From Tubulanus polymorphus (taxonomy: Eukaryota; Nemertea; Palaeonemertea; Tubulaniformes; Tubulanidae): DNA of 64,000 nt. Shown here piece by piece: positions 34,401 through 38,800 of this stretch. The stretch is taken from NCBI RefSeq assembly GCF_964204645.1, contig NC_134033.1, positions 8,964,231-9,028,230 of the forward strand, given 5' to 3'. Position 1 is the first letter of the stretch. Every line of letters starts with the position of its first letter. Under the pieces are notes generated by a model, which was not told the origin of the DNA, searched no databases, and saw nothing but the letters and a program-made list of their open reading frames with translations. The translations under genes were made by a program, and so were the position numbers.

Positions 34401-35167
34401 AGTTGAAACTTTTTTTCTGAGGATTGACTTTCCATCATACATGGTACATACCTACATGTACATGTACACACATGGCTTGGGCTTTTTCAGTATGATTTCC
34501 TGATGTTTGCTTTCCGAGTGATGCTAGTTCATAGCCTATTTGAGGCTCTTAGGTTCTTTGTCTTTTTTTCAAATAGATTAGATGGCCAACTTGCTCATAG
34601 ATGAAAGGCAAAGGGTGTTTGATGACGTTGATGTAGTGCCTTGAGTAGTTGTACTCGTAGTGCATATACGATGCCTCATACGCCATCTATACATTAAAGG
34701 TCATATATTTAACTTATAGTTATAACTCGGATTTCACAGTAATAATCAACCTATAGTATAGGCTATGCATTATTGAGTGAGGACGTTTTGACTGACGAAA
34801 GTGAGGACGTTTTGATCCGACACCGTAAAAACGCCTCAAGCCTATCGCCAAACCCCGGCCTGTGTGTGGTTTACAGCACCCAGACGGGTAAAAGTGCAGA
34901 TCCGCACCTCTCCGCGTAAACGGTTCAATCAATTACGTTAAAATCATTGTTTGAGATTCAAAATGTCGTCAGCAATTCAGTACATTTCCATTGGTTAATT
35001 TTGTTCAGTAGAAAGATTTTAGCCTGGATTCTGTCACTCTGCAGATTATCAATCACGAGAGGTGCGGATCTGCACTTTCGCCCCCAGACGACCATCATTG
35101 CATGGCTTACCTTGCTAAAGTCCATTCTTTCATAAACCTCGCAGCAGCCTTTTTTTGGGCTGTCCAT
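4324..35167 (-). CDS. PEMT: Phosphatidylethanolamine N-methyltransferase (gene span, 5 of about 6 exons)
   Basis: PEMT is an integral ER-membrane enzyme that methylates phosphatidylethanolamine to phosphatidylcholine in three SAM-dependent steps. Five minus-strand exons join in frame with consensus borders: 35167-35111, 33511-33419, 14947-14832, 4853-4708 and 4435-4324. They give about 175 residues; vertebrate PEMT has about 200. Compared with the vertebrate protein as I remember it, exon 2/3 aligns without gaps around FTPIIRYT, exon 4 holds LSSQPHWH and a strongly hydrophobic stretch, and exon 5 holds ILSHPIYVGATLNF at the conserved NPMY-GS block. The final exon, with the acidic pair assigned to SAM binding, is missing and should lie left of base 1. 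Introns of 18 and 10 kb are full of transposons. Confidence 0.85.
4708..4853 (-). CDS. PEMT: PEMT exon 4
   Basis: The exon has 146 bases, acceptor TGTCTTTTAG and donor TGCG followed by GTATGT. It joins the AA left by exon 3 to make a Lys codon. It encodes LSSQPHWHCF and the membrane segment YLLLLFGLILVLVG. In human PEMT this stretch carries a GxG reported to bind SAM; in my gapless alignment the first Gly is Leu and the second is kept. Confidence 0.9.
4860..5364. other. PEMT intron 3, no recognised feature
   Basis: AT-rich intron sequence. I see no exon, repeat or RNA gene that I can support. Confidence 0.4.
5365..5570 (+). pseudogene. Tx1/L1-like LINE ORF2 fragment
   Basis: These about 200 bases closely match 21145-21350, which follows directly on a Tx1/L1-like ORF2 C-terminal region and reads GDWVDDTG in one frame. 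Both copies have stops. This is an isolated fragment in PEMT intron 3 and is evidence that the family has more than one copy locally. Confidence 0.55.
5571..6180. other. PEMT intron 3, no recognised feature
   Basis: Short open frames here (for example 5600-5812 plus and 6041-6223 minus) show no recognisable motif and no good splice borders. Confidence 0.35.
6243..6965 (-). pseudogene. Penelope reverse transcriptase, first half
   Basis: Motifs in order are KADKGGKIVI near residue 60, YGLPKIHKPNSPLRPIIS near 137, SPSYRLSKYLAKVL near 159, and FISFDAVSLFTNIPL near 204. These are diagnostic of Penelope-like RT. The frame stops after LNIR, close to the left end of the element, before the catalytic YVDD block, which sits on the other strand at 8026. 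A frame change separates it from the N-terminal segment upstream. Confidence 0.85.
7108..7536 (-). pseudogene. Penelope ORF N-terminal region
   Basis: The ATG at 7536 follows directly on the terminal repeat, and 142 codons lead toward the RT segment. No enzymatic motif is visible; Penelope proteins have a poorly conserved basic N terminus of this size. It is separated from the RT frame by a shift between 6965 and 7108. Confidence 0.6.
7545..7962 (-). repeat. Penelope terminal repeat, inverted copy
   Basis: This is the reverse complement of about 8755-9171 with few differences, and includes the last codons of the GIY-YIG domain plus the 3' UTR. As the upstream terminal repeat of the minus-strand half, it precedes the ORF start at 7536. 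The homology ends abruptly at about 7962, where the plus-strand half begins. Confidence 0.85.
7656..7698 (-). ncRNA. Hammerhead-ribozyme-like motif in Penelope terminal repeat
   Basis: On the minus strand the order is ACAC, CTGACGA, stem GATCTC with GAGATC around TAGGGT, GAAA, CGTC, GTGT. This is the core CUGANGA ... GAAA ... UC of hammerhead ribozymes, with stem I ACAC/GTGT and almost no stem III. Penelope-like elements are known to carry such minimal hammerheads. Activity is not shown by sequence. Confidence 0.55.
7963..8940 (+). pseudogene. Penelope RT second half and GIY-YIG endonuclease
   Basis: The segment opens inside RT; the catalytic block RYVDDIL is at 8023-8043, before the first ATG at 8110. 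The ORF from 8110 holds FLDVLIHN (near residue 15), a basic linker, and the GIY-YIG nuclease from about residue 165: GVYKIPC, IYFGETGRDLKTRISEH, then a C-terminal AxxNHVWNTGH-type block. The stop is at 8938. The half itself has no internal stop, but the protein is severed by the inversion. The endonuclease would cut the target to prime reverse transcription. Confidence 0.85.
9016..9062 (+). ncRNA. Hammerhead-ribozyme-like motif, 3' copy
   Basis: The sequence has ACAC, CTGACGA (9022-9028), GATCTC/GAGGTC stem, GAAA (9048-9051), CGTC and GTGT. Compared with the inverted copy, one base in stem II differs and leaves a G-U pair, which keeps the stem. This is support for the fold, though from one change only. 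Confidence 0.55.
9176..9479. other. No recognised feature
   Basis: Intron sequence right of the Penelope element. Nothing supportable. Confidence 0.35.
9480..9760 (-). pseudogene. LINE reverse transcriptase fragment
   Basis: On the minus strand the segment reads VFMDFDRAFDKILH, then LLKWLSSFLQ, and after a frame change SGVTQGSIL. These are RT palm blocks (FxDxxKAFD, GVPQGS) of a Jockey-superfamily LINE. The first Lys of the palm block is Arg and stops are present. It is a short relic. Confidence 0.7.
9761..10029. other. No recognised feature
   Basis: Intron sequence between a LINE relic and the DIRS fragment. Nothing supportable. Confidence 0.35.
10030..10340 (-). repeat. DIRS terminal region with inverted and direct motif copies
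   Basis: TACTTACCCTTTCCTATGGT lies near 10062, its reverse complement near 10243, and a variant in the first orientation near 10310. The matching arms extend to about 40-50 bases (10030-10082 and 10240-10295). DIRS elements have inverted termini plus internal complementary copies, which this fits. The same 35-base motif flanks a stretch holding ACGTCATAGCAGACCC. Confidence 0.6.
10672..11906 (-). pseudogene. DIRS tyrosine recombinase
   Basis: The frame from 11906 carries the core-binding region (WSHFADWCA near residue 131, ADFLLHLF near 154) and the catalytic Arg block ACSARRSEIHAL near 253. After a frameshift near 10985, the C-terminal half continues in the frame from 10992: TVARWVFSLIKD, the HxxR block SHQVRSMATS (His 63, Arg 66 of that frame), a Trp, and the nucleophile block FYLRDVS (Tyr 99). 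All catalytic residues are thus readable but split over two frames. It would integrate a circular DNA copy without a target duplication. Confidence 0.85.
11456..11963 (-). pseudogene. DIRS RNase H, C-terminal end
   Basis: In a frame overlapping the recombinase, the minus strand reads LDLFATRFN, then SPFPDAEAWGV, DWSGMHAYAFPPTPVL and VLVAPCWPAQKWLLPLL. This DLFATR ... DAF-W ... YAFPP ... LVAP-WP-Q-W series is the usual end of DIRS RT/RNase H proteins. The N-terminal part is lost at the truncation near 11963. Confidence 0.75.
11964..12454. other. No recognised feature
   Basis: Sequence between the DIRS truncation and the Helitron-like copies. Nothing supportable. Confidence 0.35.
12455..13405 (+). 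mobile_element. Helitron-like element, copy H2
   Basis: This copy has two tandem core units (TCAAACGCCCC at 12513 and 12667, period 154), the same unique right half as H1, and the end hairpin at 13370-13402 with a central TTAA. The 5' terminus seen in H1 is not recognisable. It also keeps the GGACGGACGAACGG-type run just before the hairpin. Confidence 0.7.
13406..14020 (+). mobile_element. Helitron-like element, copy H3, joined head-to-tail to H2
   Basis: Directly after the H2 hairpin the sequence restarts inside a core unit (CCAATGAACTTGAAACTC) and runs through the right half to its own hairpin at 13985-14017. Several deletions shorten it. No flank lies between the two copies. Confidence 0.7.
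14333..14454 (+). other. Possible orphan terminal exon
   Basis: A T-rich acceptor (ATTTTTTCAG, ending 14338) precedes 37 codons ending in TGA: GGHSKNYPTILNQLE near the start and TISDAEFEDISNLLALK at the end. It looks protein-like, but I do not recognise it and no partner exon was found. It lies on the opposite strand within PEMT intron 3... or is a transposon relic. Confidence 0.2.
14548..14640 (+). mobile_element. Helitron-like element, 5' end only (H4)
   Basis: AGAGGTCCAGCGACACCATGCC at 14550 matches the 5' terminus of H1 with one change; the match fades within about 90 bases. No core or hairpin follows. Confidence 0.5.
14641..14831. other. PEMT intron 3, no recognised feature
   Basis: AT-rich sequence up to the donor of PEMT exon 3. 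Confidence 0.35.
14832..14947 (-). CDS. PEMT: PEMT exon 3
   Basis: The exon has 116 bases, from acceptor CTTGTTACAG to donor GTAAGAA. Phase is 0 in and 2 out. The product starts VLCLEVKYHLLRSVFDSN and continues into a hydrophobic segment (FGFFIVVSS). It aligns without gaps with the vertebrate W-EHKTRKLSRAFGS segment that follows the first membrane stretch. Confidence 0.85.
15047..15676. mobile_element. pogo/Tigger-like MITE
   Basis: The termini are CAGTAAACTCCGCCTAAGTC and the inverted GACTCAGGCAGAGTTTACTG, about 27 bases with two mismatches, flanked by TA on both sides (15045-46, 15677-78). TA duplication and CAGTA-type ends point to the Tc1/mariner superfamily, pogo branch. The 630 bases encode no transposase. 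Confidence 0.8.
15680..16335. repeat. Imperfect tandem repeat of about 110 bases
   Basis: ACCACTTGCATGTCACTTCT occurs at about 16150 and 16231, and CGCTTACTTTGATGTTTTGA or a close variant at about 16084 and 16192. An older copy is visible near 15990. The left part (15680-15880) holds nothing I recognise. Confidence 0.5.
16336..16749 (+). pseudogene. FLYWCH-type zinc-finger remnant
   Basis: One frame reads KLIYEGFMYTKH, then HWRCTKR, and DHNHAPS after a gap, the spacing of a FLYWCH finger (Tyr, WxC, Cys, HxH). The second Cys is not visible, and stops occur at 16366 and 16498. The tail (to TGA at 16747) reads EEVLHDDHERLRNLC and is unrecognised. FLYWCH fingers occur in MULE transposons and in domesticated genes; I infer a transposon relic. 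Confidence 0.55.
16750..17302. repeat. Simple and short tandem repeats
   Basis: TTTAAACTGTGCCTCAAAAA recurs about three times at 16820-16910 with period about 30-45. TCTGAACTCATTATATGTAT occurs at 16928 and 17051. At 17200-17290 the unit CCTTGGCCATTTTT recurs about five times. TCTAATTCTCATAAAT is duplicated at 17160-17195. Confidence 0.6.
17303..17565 (+). pseudogene. LINE ORF1 CCHC zinc-knuckle fragment
   Basis: A frame reads ITLDSKRYGLLLVRVCYNGQ, then CVICGQFNHTWVEC, a perfect C-x2-C-x4-H-x4-C knuckle, and a second Cys/His cluster (CTHPTHTPDRC). Such nucleic-acid-binding proteins are ORF1 products of Tx1/L1-like LINEs. Stops flank it. It precedes a 5' region of the same kind of element. 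Confidence 0.6.
17589..18570 (+). repeat. Tx1/L1-like LINE 5' region, copy B
   Basis: From the palindromic TTGCCCATGGGCAA at 17596 this stretch matches 28190 onward for about 1 kb and runs up to the ATG of the ORF1-like frame at 18571. The arrangement suggests a LINE 5' UTR with its promoter. Compared with copy C it lacks about 530 bases near 18365. Confidence 0.55.
18571..19086 (+). pseudogene. Tx1/L1-like LINE ORF1 remnant
   Basis: The N terminus reads MSSTEVRHVFNRID, KPRTNETNAHIKKR and ILHELA. After frame changes come EAFEHKDEVSTEM and, in the frame ending at 19084, a Lys/Pro-rich tail (KTSQPKSQPKPKTKRS). A knuckle domain like that at 17460 would be expected between them and is missing, so the copy has an internal deletion. 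I infer the RNA-binding ORF1 role from position before the endonuclease. Confidence 0.5.
19137..19486 (+). pseudogene. Tx1/L1-like LINE ORF2 endonuclease start
   Basis: The ATG at 19137 leads into RLPSLNCNGL and IILLQETHI, the first two AP-endonuclease blocks of L1/Tx1 elements; after a frameshift near 19418 the block NIVNVYAPNE follows at 19455-19484. The frame is then cut by the foldback-type element. Confidence 0.75.
19487..20289. mobile_element. Foldback-type element with tandem-repeat termini
   Basis: The left end (19487-19612) is an array of about eight units of GGTAAAAATCCCCCC with small variants. The right end (20145-20289) is the same array in reverse complement. Between them lie 530 AT-rich bases with no gene. 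Inverted termini made of short tandem repeats are the hallmark of Foldback-like elements. It sits inside LINE endonuclease coding sequence, which sets its borders at AGGTAAAAAT. Confidence 0.75.
20290..20660 (+). mobile_element. DNA-transposon remnant with Myb/SANT-like fragment
   Basis: At about 20400 a short frame reads MYKPDRGSNWSNEECLALL and continues WKQDFIQAQL, like the Myb/SANT domain of the second protein of PIF/Harbinger elements. The right side (20530-20660) has TGGTCCGGT motifs in both orientations and ends in GTGTGAACGCGGCTTTA, a terminus-like sequence. No left terminus was identified. Confidence 0.4.
20660..21350 (+). pseudogene. Tx1/L1-like LINE ORF2, region after RT
   Basis: It reads LNWNPKKNKIQNIINLW and KLSLHGKMVVINSFILP, then IINFLWDNGKR, the usual order after the RT of L1/Tx1 ORF2. 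Further frames give THWKPLINYNLQ and GDWVDDTG. RT itself is missing between 19486 and here. Stops and shifts are frequent. Confidence 0.7.
21355..22320. mobile_element. Insertion within LINE, including a LINE-like 3' tail
   Basis: The piece at 21360-21716 ends CAATAAAGAATTGAATTGAATTG-like, with AATTG units, as in many LINE 3' ends. The rest (21717-22320) is unrecognised. ORF2 coding resumes after it. Confidence 0.4.
22325..23000 (+). pseudogene. Tx1/L1-like LINE ORF2 C terminus
   Basis: Frames read IHWKLLHNTLATASKL, VLWKIK, and after a one-base shift NCKVCGRAATNDHV. The C-x2-C ... H arrangement is the C-terminal Cys/His motif of L1/Tx1 ORF2. Later coding to about 22990 has several stops. Confidence 0.65.
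23001..25420. other. Intron sequence, no recognised gene
   Basis: Between the LINE and 25420 I find no supported exon. Short frames at 23898-24113 and 24359-24562 lack motifs. Sequence around 24200-24350 is rich in CGAT-type words and may be a degraded DNA element, but I see no clear termini. Confidence 0.3.
25440..25730. repeat. Tandem repeat of about 150 bases, two units
   Basis: CACCAAGTTTGAAAAAAATT (about 25479) and the variant at about 25631 begin two similar stretches, each followed by GCGGCC- and CAGCAACCT-type words. The arrangement resembles the cores of the Helitron-like families in this window. Confidence 0.5.
25731..27097. other. Intron sequence, no recognised feature
   Basis: AT-rich PEMT intron 2 sequence. 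AGTAGTACAAA recurs at 26697-26725. No gene seen. Confidence 0.35.
27098..27281. repeat. Long imperfect palindrome
   Basis: GAACGCGATAAATGAAAAAA ... GAGCGCTGC (27100-27132) faces its reverse complement GCAGCGCTC ... TCATTTATCGCGTT (27249-27280), with weaker pairing further in. A transcript would form a hairpin of about 180 bases; a small MITE is the simplest reading. Confidence 0.65.
27690..27830 (+). repeat. Dispersed repeat, copy 1
   Basis: TTGGAAGCAATgTTTTATTGC-type sequence through AATTTCTTCAAAAACGTGGT matches 40295-40415 at moderate identity. Function unknown. Confidence 0.45.
28020..28055 (+). repeat. 17-base tandem duplication
   Basis: GTGTTGTACAGGACAA occurs twice in a row. Confidence 0.6.
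28185..29960 (+). mobile_element. Tx1/L1-like LINE 5' region, copy C
   Basis: It matches 17589-18760 from AAATAAATTGCCCATGGGCA through the ORF1-like start (MSSMEVRHVFNRID at about 29799), and extra sequence of about 530 bases at 29070-29605 is present only here. A 54-base unit with TTAGATCGTTTTAAATCCTG is duplicated at 28555-28660. The ORF1 frame is broken soon after the start, and homology ends at about 29960. Confidence 0.55.
29961..30379. other. Intron sequence, no recognised feature
   Basis: No supported gene. CCCTAACCCTATAGTGCCCAG at 30047 recalls MITE ends but I found no partner terminus. Confidence 0.3.
30380..31128 (+). repeat. About 730-base repeat, inverted partner at 38672-39375
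   Basis: The stretch matches the reverse complement of 38672-39375, including GCTAATTAGCATATAAAGGT-like, GCGGCTAAGCCAATCATAGA-like and AAATTCGCTCCATTTGTATA segments. Identity is moderate with indels. No protein is visible. Confidence 0.65.
31143..31232. repeat. Tandem duplication with internal palindrome
   Basis: GTCACCAGTGATCTTGTACC and GTCACTGGTGACTGTGTACC begin two units about 57 bases apart; both continue ATGTARCGAA. CACYRGTG is itself nearly palindromic. Confidence 0.55.
31233..32017. other. Intron sequence, no recognised feature
   Basis: No supported gene or repeat. Confidence 0.35.
32018..32225. repeat. Cluster of direct and inverted copies of a 26-base motif
   Basis: GATTTTTGGAGGTTTATTCC occurs directly at about 32020 and 32130 (a variant near 32080), and its complement GGAATAAACCTCCAAAAATC at about 32165. 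CGAGTTAC/GTAACTCG arms alternate. It would fold into several competing hairpins. Confidence 0.65.
32240..33027 (+). mobile_element. Helitron-like element, copy H5
   Basis: One partial core unit (from ATTGTGGTAACAAAATATGC) is followed by the family's right half and the end hairpin at 32992-33024 with central TTAA. The 5' terminus is missing. Confidence 0.7.
33419..33511 (-). CDS. PEMT: PEMT exon 2
   Basis: The exon has 93 bases, 31 codons, phase 0 at both ends. The acceptor is TTGTTACAG and the donor is ACA followed by GTAAGT. It encodes a membrane segment ending WIIFTPIIRYT, which lines up with the vertebrate FNPLYWN region. It was too short to show as a long open frame. Confidence 0.8.
33924..34217 (-). 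other. Unrecognised open frame in PEMT intron 1
   Basis: The 97-codon minus-strand frame reads FFNGIYAPKNAVHSAIQNSL and LRCLGLIGKYQYVAGPWDA. The wording looks protein-derived, and I suspect a transposon or domesticated relic, but I cannot place it and see no strong splice sites. Confidence 0.25.
34878..35090. repeat. Inverted repeat beside PEMT exon 1
   Basis: AAAGTGCAGATCCGCACCTC at about 34889 has its reverse complement GAGGTGCGGATCTGCACTTT at about 35059. Arms are about 24 bases, loop about 145. It lies in intron 1, about 20 bases from the exon 1 donor side. Confidence 0.7.
35111..35167 (-). CDS. PEMT: PEMT exon 1 (start codon exon)
   Basis: The ATG at 35167 opens 19 codons (begins MDSPKKGCC, ends MDFSK) to a strong donor, CAAG followed by GTAAGC, in phase 0, which matches the phase-0 acceptor of exon 2. 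A second in-frame ATG lies five codons before the donor. Vertebrate PEMT also varies at its N terminus, so homology cannot confirm this exon. The choice rests on donor quality, phase and position. Confidence 0.55.
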
Positions 35168-35764
35168 TCAATGGGTCTAATTTGAATTTTTGTAGCATGA
35201 AAATGAAGAGGACAGATACAGATATAGTAGGCTAGTACCTAGCCGTCGTTCTATCTACTAACAAACGGTTGTAGGGAACCGGTAACAACGACTGGTATTG
35301 AGACTACAGATATAGATTTTCCAGATCAATGGACTGACATGGACCGCCGTGTACGCGTGGTTTGGCGCCATGCATGTTGTTTACCAATGTTGCGTCAGTT
35401 TTCAATCCCTTACACTCATTTTCGATTAACGTTCTTATTTATAGCCTTGTACCTTAACACTATGATTCCTAATTTATTTCTATACTTATAATGCTACCAT
35501 TTCATAAGTAAAGATGTCTAAACTGGACATTTAGCGGCAGTGTGGAAGGCCCATTTCGATAGTACATATATTCGTTGCCAAGAAACAACATGGCGCCCGC
35601 GTCGCTAAATCAGTGAATATTCGAATCGAAACATCAAAATAAAAGAAAATCTAAGGCCGAGATTTGAAATTGAAAATTCCTGAAGACTTGTAGAGAAATT
35701 GATGCAAAATCTCACCCATCATACCGATTTAGATAGATAGGTCTAGAGAGATTCGTTCGTAACA
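35168..35764. promoter_or_regulatory. Presumed bidirectional PEMT/MYCBPAP promoter region
   Basis: The PEMT start codon (35167, minus) and the candidate MYCBPAP start codon (35765, plus) are 597 bases apart and divergent. The interval holds CG-bearing words (ATGGCGCCCGCGTCGC near 35590, CCGCCGTGTACGCG near 35345) and no clear TATA box. Promoter function is inferred from layout only. Confidence 0.45.
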
Positions 35765-35819
35765 ATGAGTAGCAAATTGACCGTGAAACAGTCGAAAAAA
35801 GATCGACCAAAATCTTCAG
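35765..35819 (+). CDS. MYCBPAP: MYCBPAP candidate exon 1
   Basis: The ATG opens 18 codons (MSSKLTVKQSKKDRPKSS) plus one base before donor GTAGGC. Phase 1 fits every downstream candidate exon. Its Lys/Ser-rich wording resembles the basic N terminus of the family. Confidence 0.5.
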
Positions 35820-38800
35820 GTAGGCCACGTACCCACAGCACACACGCACACAACATAGGGGCTTGTAAACTGGCTTGGATTTTATTTCCGTGTTGTTGAT
35901 TATTTCGCAAGAATGCTGCTAAATTTGAACTGCAAATGAATTCAAAATACCTTGGCGTTGACATTGTTTTTTAGGTCCTAACATCTACTAAAAATAAATA
36001 AAGTTCTGGTAAAAAATTGGACCTTAAACTTAAAGGTCTTCAGGCAGTCGCAACGCCTTACTATATGAAAATAGCAAGGTATGAAACAGCTTTGCTTTTG
36101 CCAATGACCGTATTGATGCAGTGAAACCGGTGTGCATGAGCAGCAATTTTCCGAGCCATGAGCTGTCAACCAAAGAACATAGGGGGCGGATCTAGAGAGT
36201 GAATTGGGTGGCTAACCACCCGTCTAGTCTGAATACCGGTTGTTGTTACCGGTTCCCTACAACGTCTGACGCTAAAGTATCATATAGAGGTTAACTCTAT
36301 TCAGATGATTTTAAAGTTTTCCGCCCCGCTATTAGTCTGAATACCAGTCGTTGTTACGGTTCCGTACAACGTCTGACGCTAAAGTATCATATAGAGGTTA
36401 ACTCCTGTTAATTGCAATGCAACAACTGATTTTAGTGTCAAATCAAACCTTTGTACCTCCAACTTTAATCTCCAACTTTAATCCTGGATCGCGCGAGAAC
36501 AAATATGTTCGTATAAGATCCGTACTATGAACGTTTAACATGAGACTGCGCATATAGTAGAATTTAAAAAAAAACATATACAGGTTAATGAACACTCGCG
36601 ATAATATAAAATGTTACAGTCCATACTGATCAGCACTATTTACACGCGTATCGGATATCGAAATCCTAGTTACCGTATGATGGCTCATATTTGAGGGGAT
36701 GGTTTTCCCAGAGCCGGCTAAGTTCTCTTTTGAAACAGTTACTGTCGGATGAAAGTACAATACGTGCGGGCAGCCTGTTCCACTCGTCAATAGGCCTATA
36801 TCTAATTGTGAACGAGTTAATCCTGATGTTAAGTCTATTGCAGCGAGGTTTAGTTAATTTGAGGGGATGTCCGCGGGTGTTATAGCGATTATTGTTGAGT
36901 TTGAATAACGGTTTCTTAGTTCGACTTTCACGAGCAAGCGTGTCTAAGTGCAAGATGAGAAATCTTTTCACATTGACTTTTGTAGCGTTTCTGATCGGCC
37001 TAACTCCTACTGTTTGTTAGATTAAGAAGATTAAATAAGATTGTTGCTTCGCTGTCATTCGGAATCAGTCCAGTAGCGCTGCGACTCTGTATTAGCTTAT
37101 ATGCCTATGACGCCGTATATACGTATTTCCAGCCATTCCGCTTAGCCGTTTATGTCCGGTAAACAGTCGTTTTCTCGATCAAAATTAACTGAATCTGTGT
37201 CGACAAATTCCTAAAACCTGTAGGCCTACCATGACAAATTGTAAATTATGATGACAAATGTGTGAGAAATGACCTGCTCAGCTTCCCCAAGTCATTTCAT
37301 TGAAATTATCAACACCTCATCCTGGCCGTTAGTCAGTAACCTGACTGGTTTAGTTTCACGATCGGATATTTTCACAAACCACATGGTATAAGCCCATCCG
37401 ATTATAAAAAGCTTACCACCAACGATTAGGTAACTAACTACCTGGCAGTGGCACTATGACTGATGATGGCTAATGAAATAGTCTTTAGCCGAAACGTTCC
37501 GCGGAAATAATATCAACACAAGGTATTTCTGTGACATTTTGAATTTTACTTGCAGTCAAATTTAGCGCCATAAATAATTTTGATCTTGTGTAATTTTAGT
37601 GCCATTCTCGCAAGATTATCAACAACAAGGAAATAAAATCCAAGTTAGTTAACAAGCCTCTGTGGGTCTGCTTTTTCTAGGGCCTTGTTGGCTTGTCTTC
37701 GTTATTTTTAGCCTACCTGGGACTTTGGTCTCGGTGGCTTATTGTGTTCAATTTTTGTCCGTCCGTAGGTCGGAATCCAGTTATTTTGGGAAGTTTTGAA
37801 GACGCTCCAATGTAATGTCTTGATATTTGGTTCATGTATCGCTGGACACATCTACAGCCCAAACTGGCCCGGTCAGAATCAAGATGGCCGAGTGGTGGCC
37901 ATAGTTCGTTTGTCGAAATCAGCACTTTTTCTGGTCGGTTCATGTAGTGAACGACCACTTTGTTATCCTGTTCAAATGACGTCACGAGTCTCCTAGGTCA
38001 GTCAAACTCGTACAGTTCAGTTTTCTCCATAACAACATAGCCTAATGTCTACACTTTTGGCAGTATACACCTTATTTGTACTATTGAATGATAGATCAAG
38101 TTTATTGCGCTGTCCAATACTTCCGTCATTTGATGTAAAAAATTGACAGAATTCCTTGAAAGATTATGGCTAGACTATGGCACATATATTGATGGCACGG
38201 CACTGCTATGTCGAGTGCGCTGACGTGATTATGGAAAACCCACGCTCTGATTGGTGGTTTAGGGAATGCCCACGCTTTTGACGTAATTATGAGAAACCAC
38301 GCTATGTTTGGTTGTTACTAGTCAAAGTGCTGAAATGATCAGTTCGACAAGTGTAGTCGCTTATATTAGCTAATCGCTTTCAAGAAGGCAGTTTTTCTAT
38401 CCTGACATGGATTTCATTAAACTTTGCCGATTAGTTTGTCTGATATGTAAGAGGCTAACATGCGCACCACCGATGTCATGAGGAAGCTGTTCTTACTATC
38501 ATCACTGAATGCTGACTGCGTGCATACAAACGGCGCACTGTACATAGTAGACACAAGGTGCTTGCGCTGATGTGCGCCACTACCTATACGAATGTATTAT
38601 CTTGCTGCTGTGAGTTGATGAAATAAACAAAATAATGTAAGAATATCATCGGGAAGTGATTTTGATTTTAGGCCATCCGTACACTGAGCCTATATATTAC
38701 TATACAAATGGAGCGAATTTAATTTACCATGGTTTCCAGATAAAAGGTTTTTTCACTGTGTAACCTGGGCATATATATTCATGATACAAATTGTGCATTC

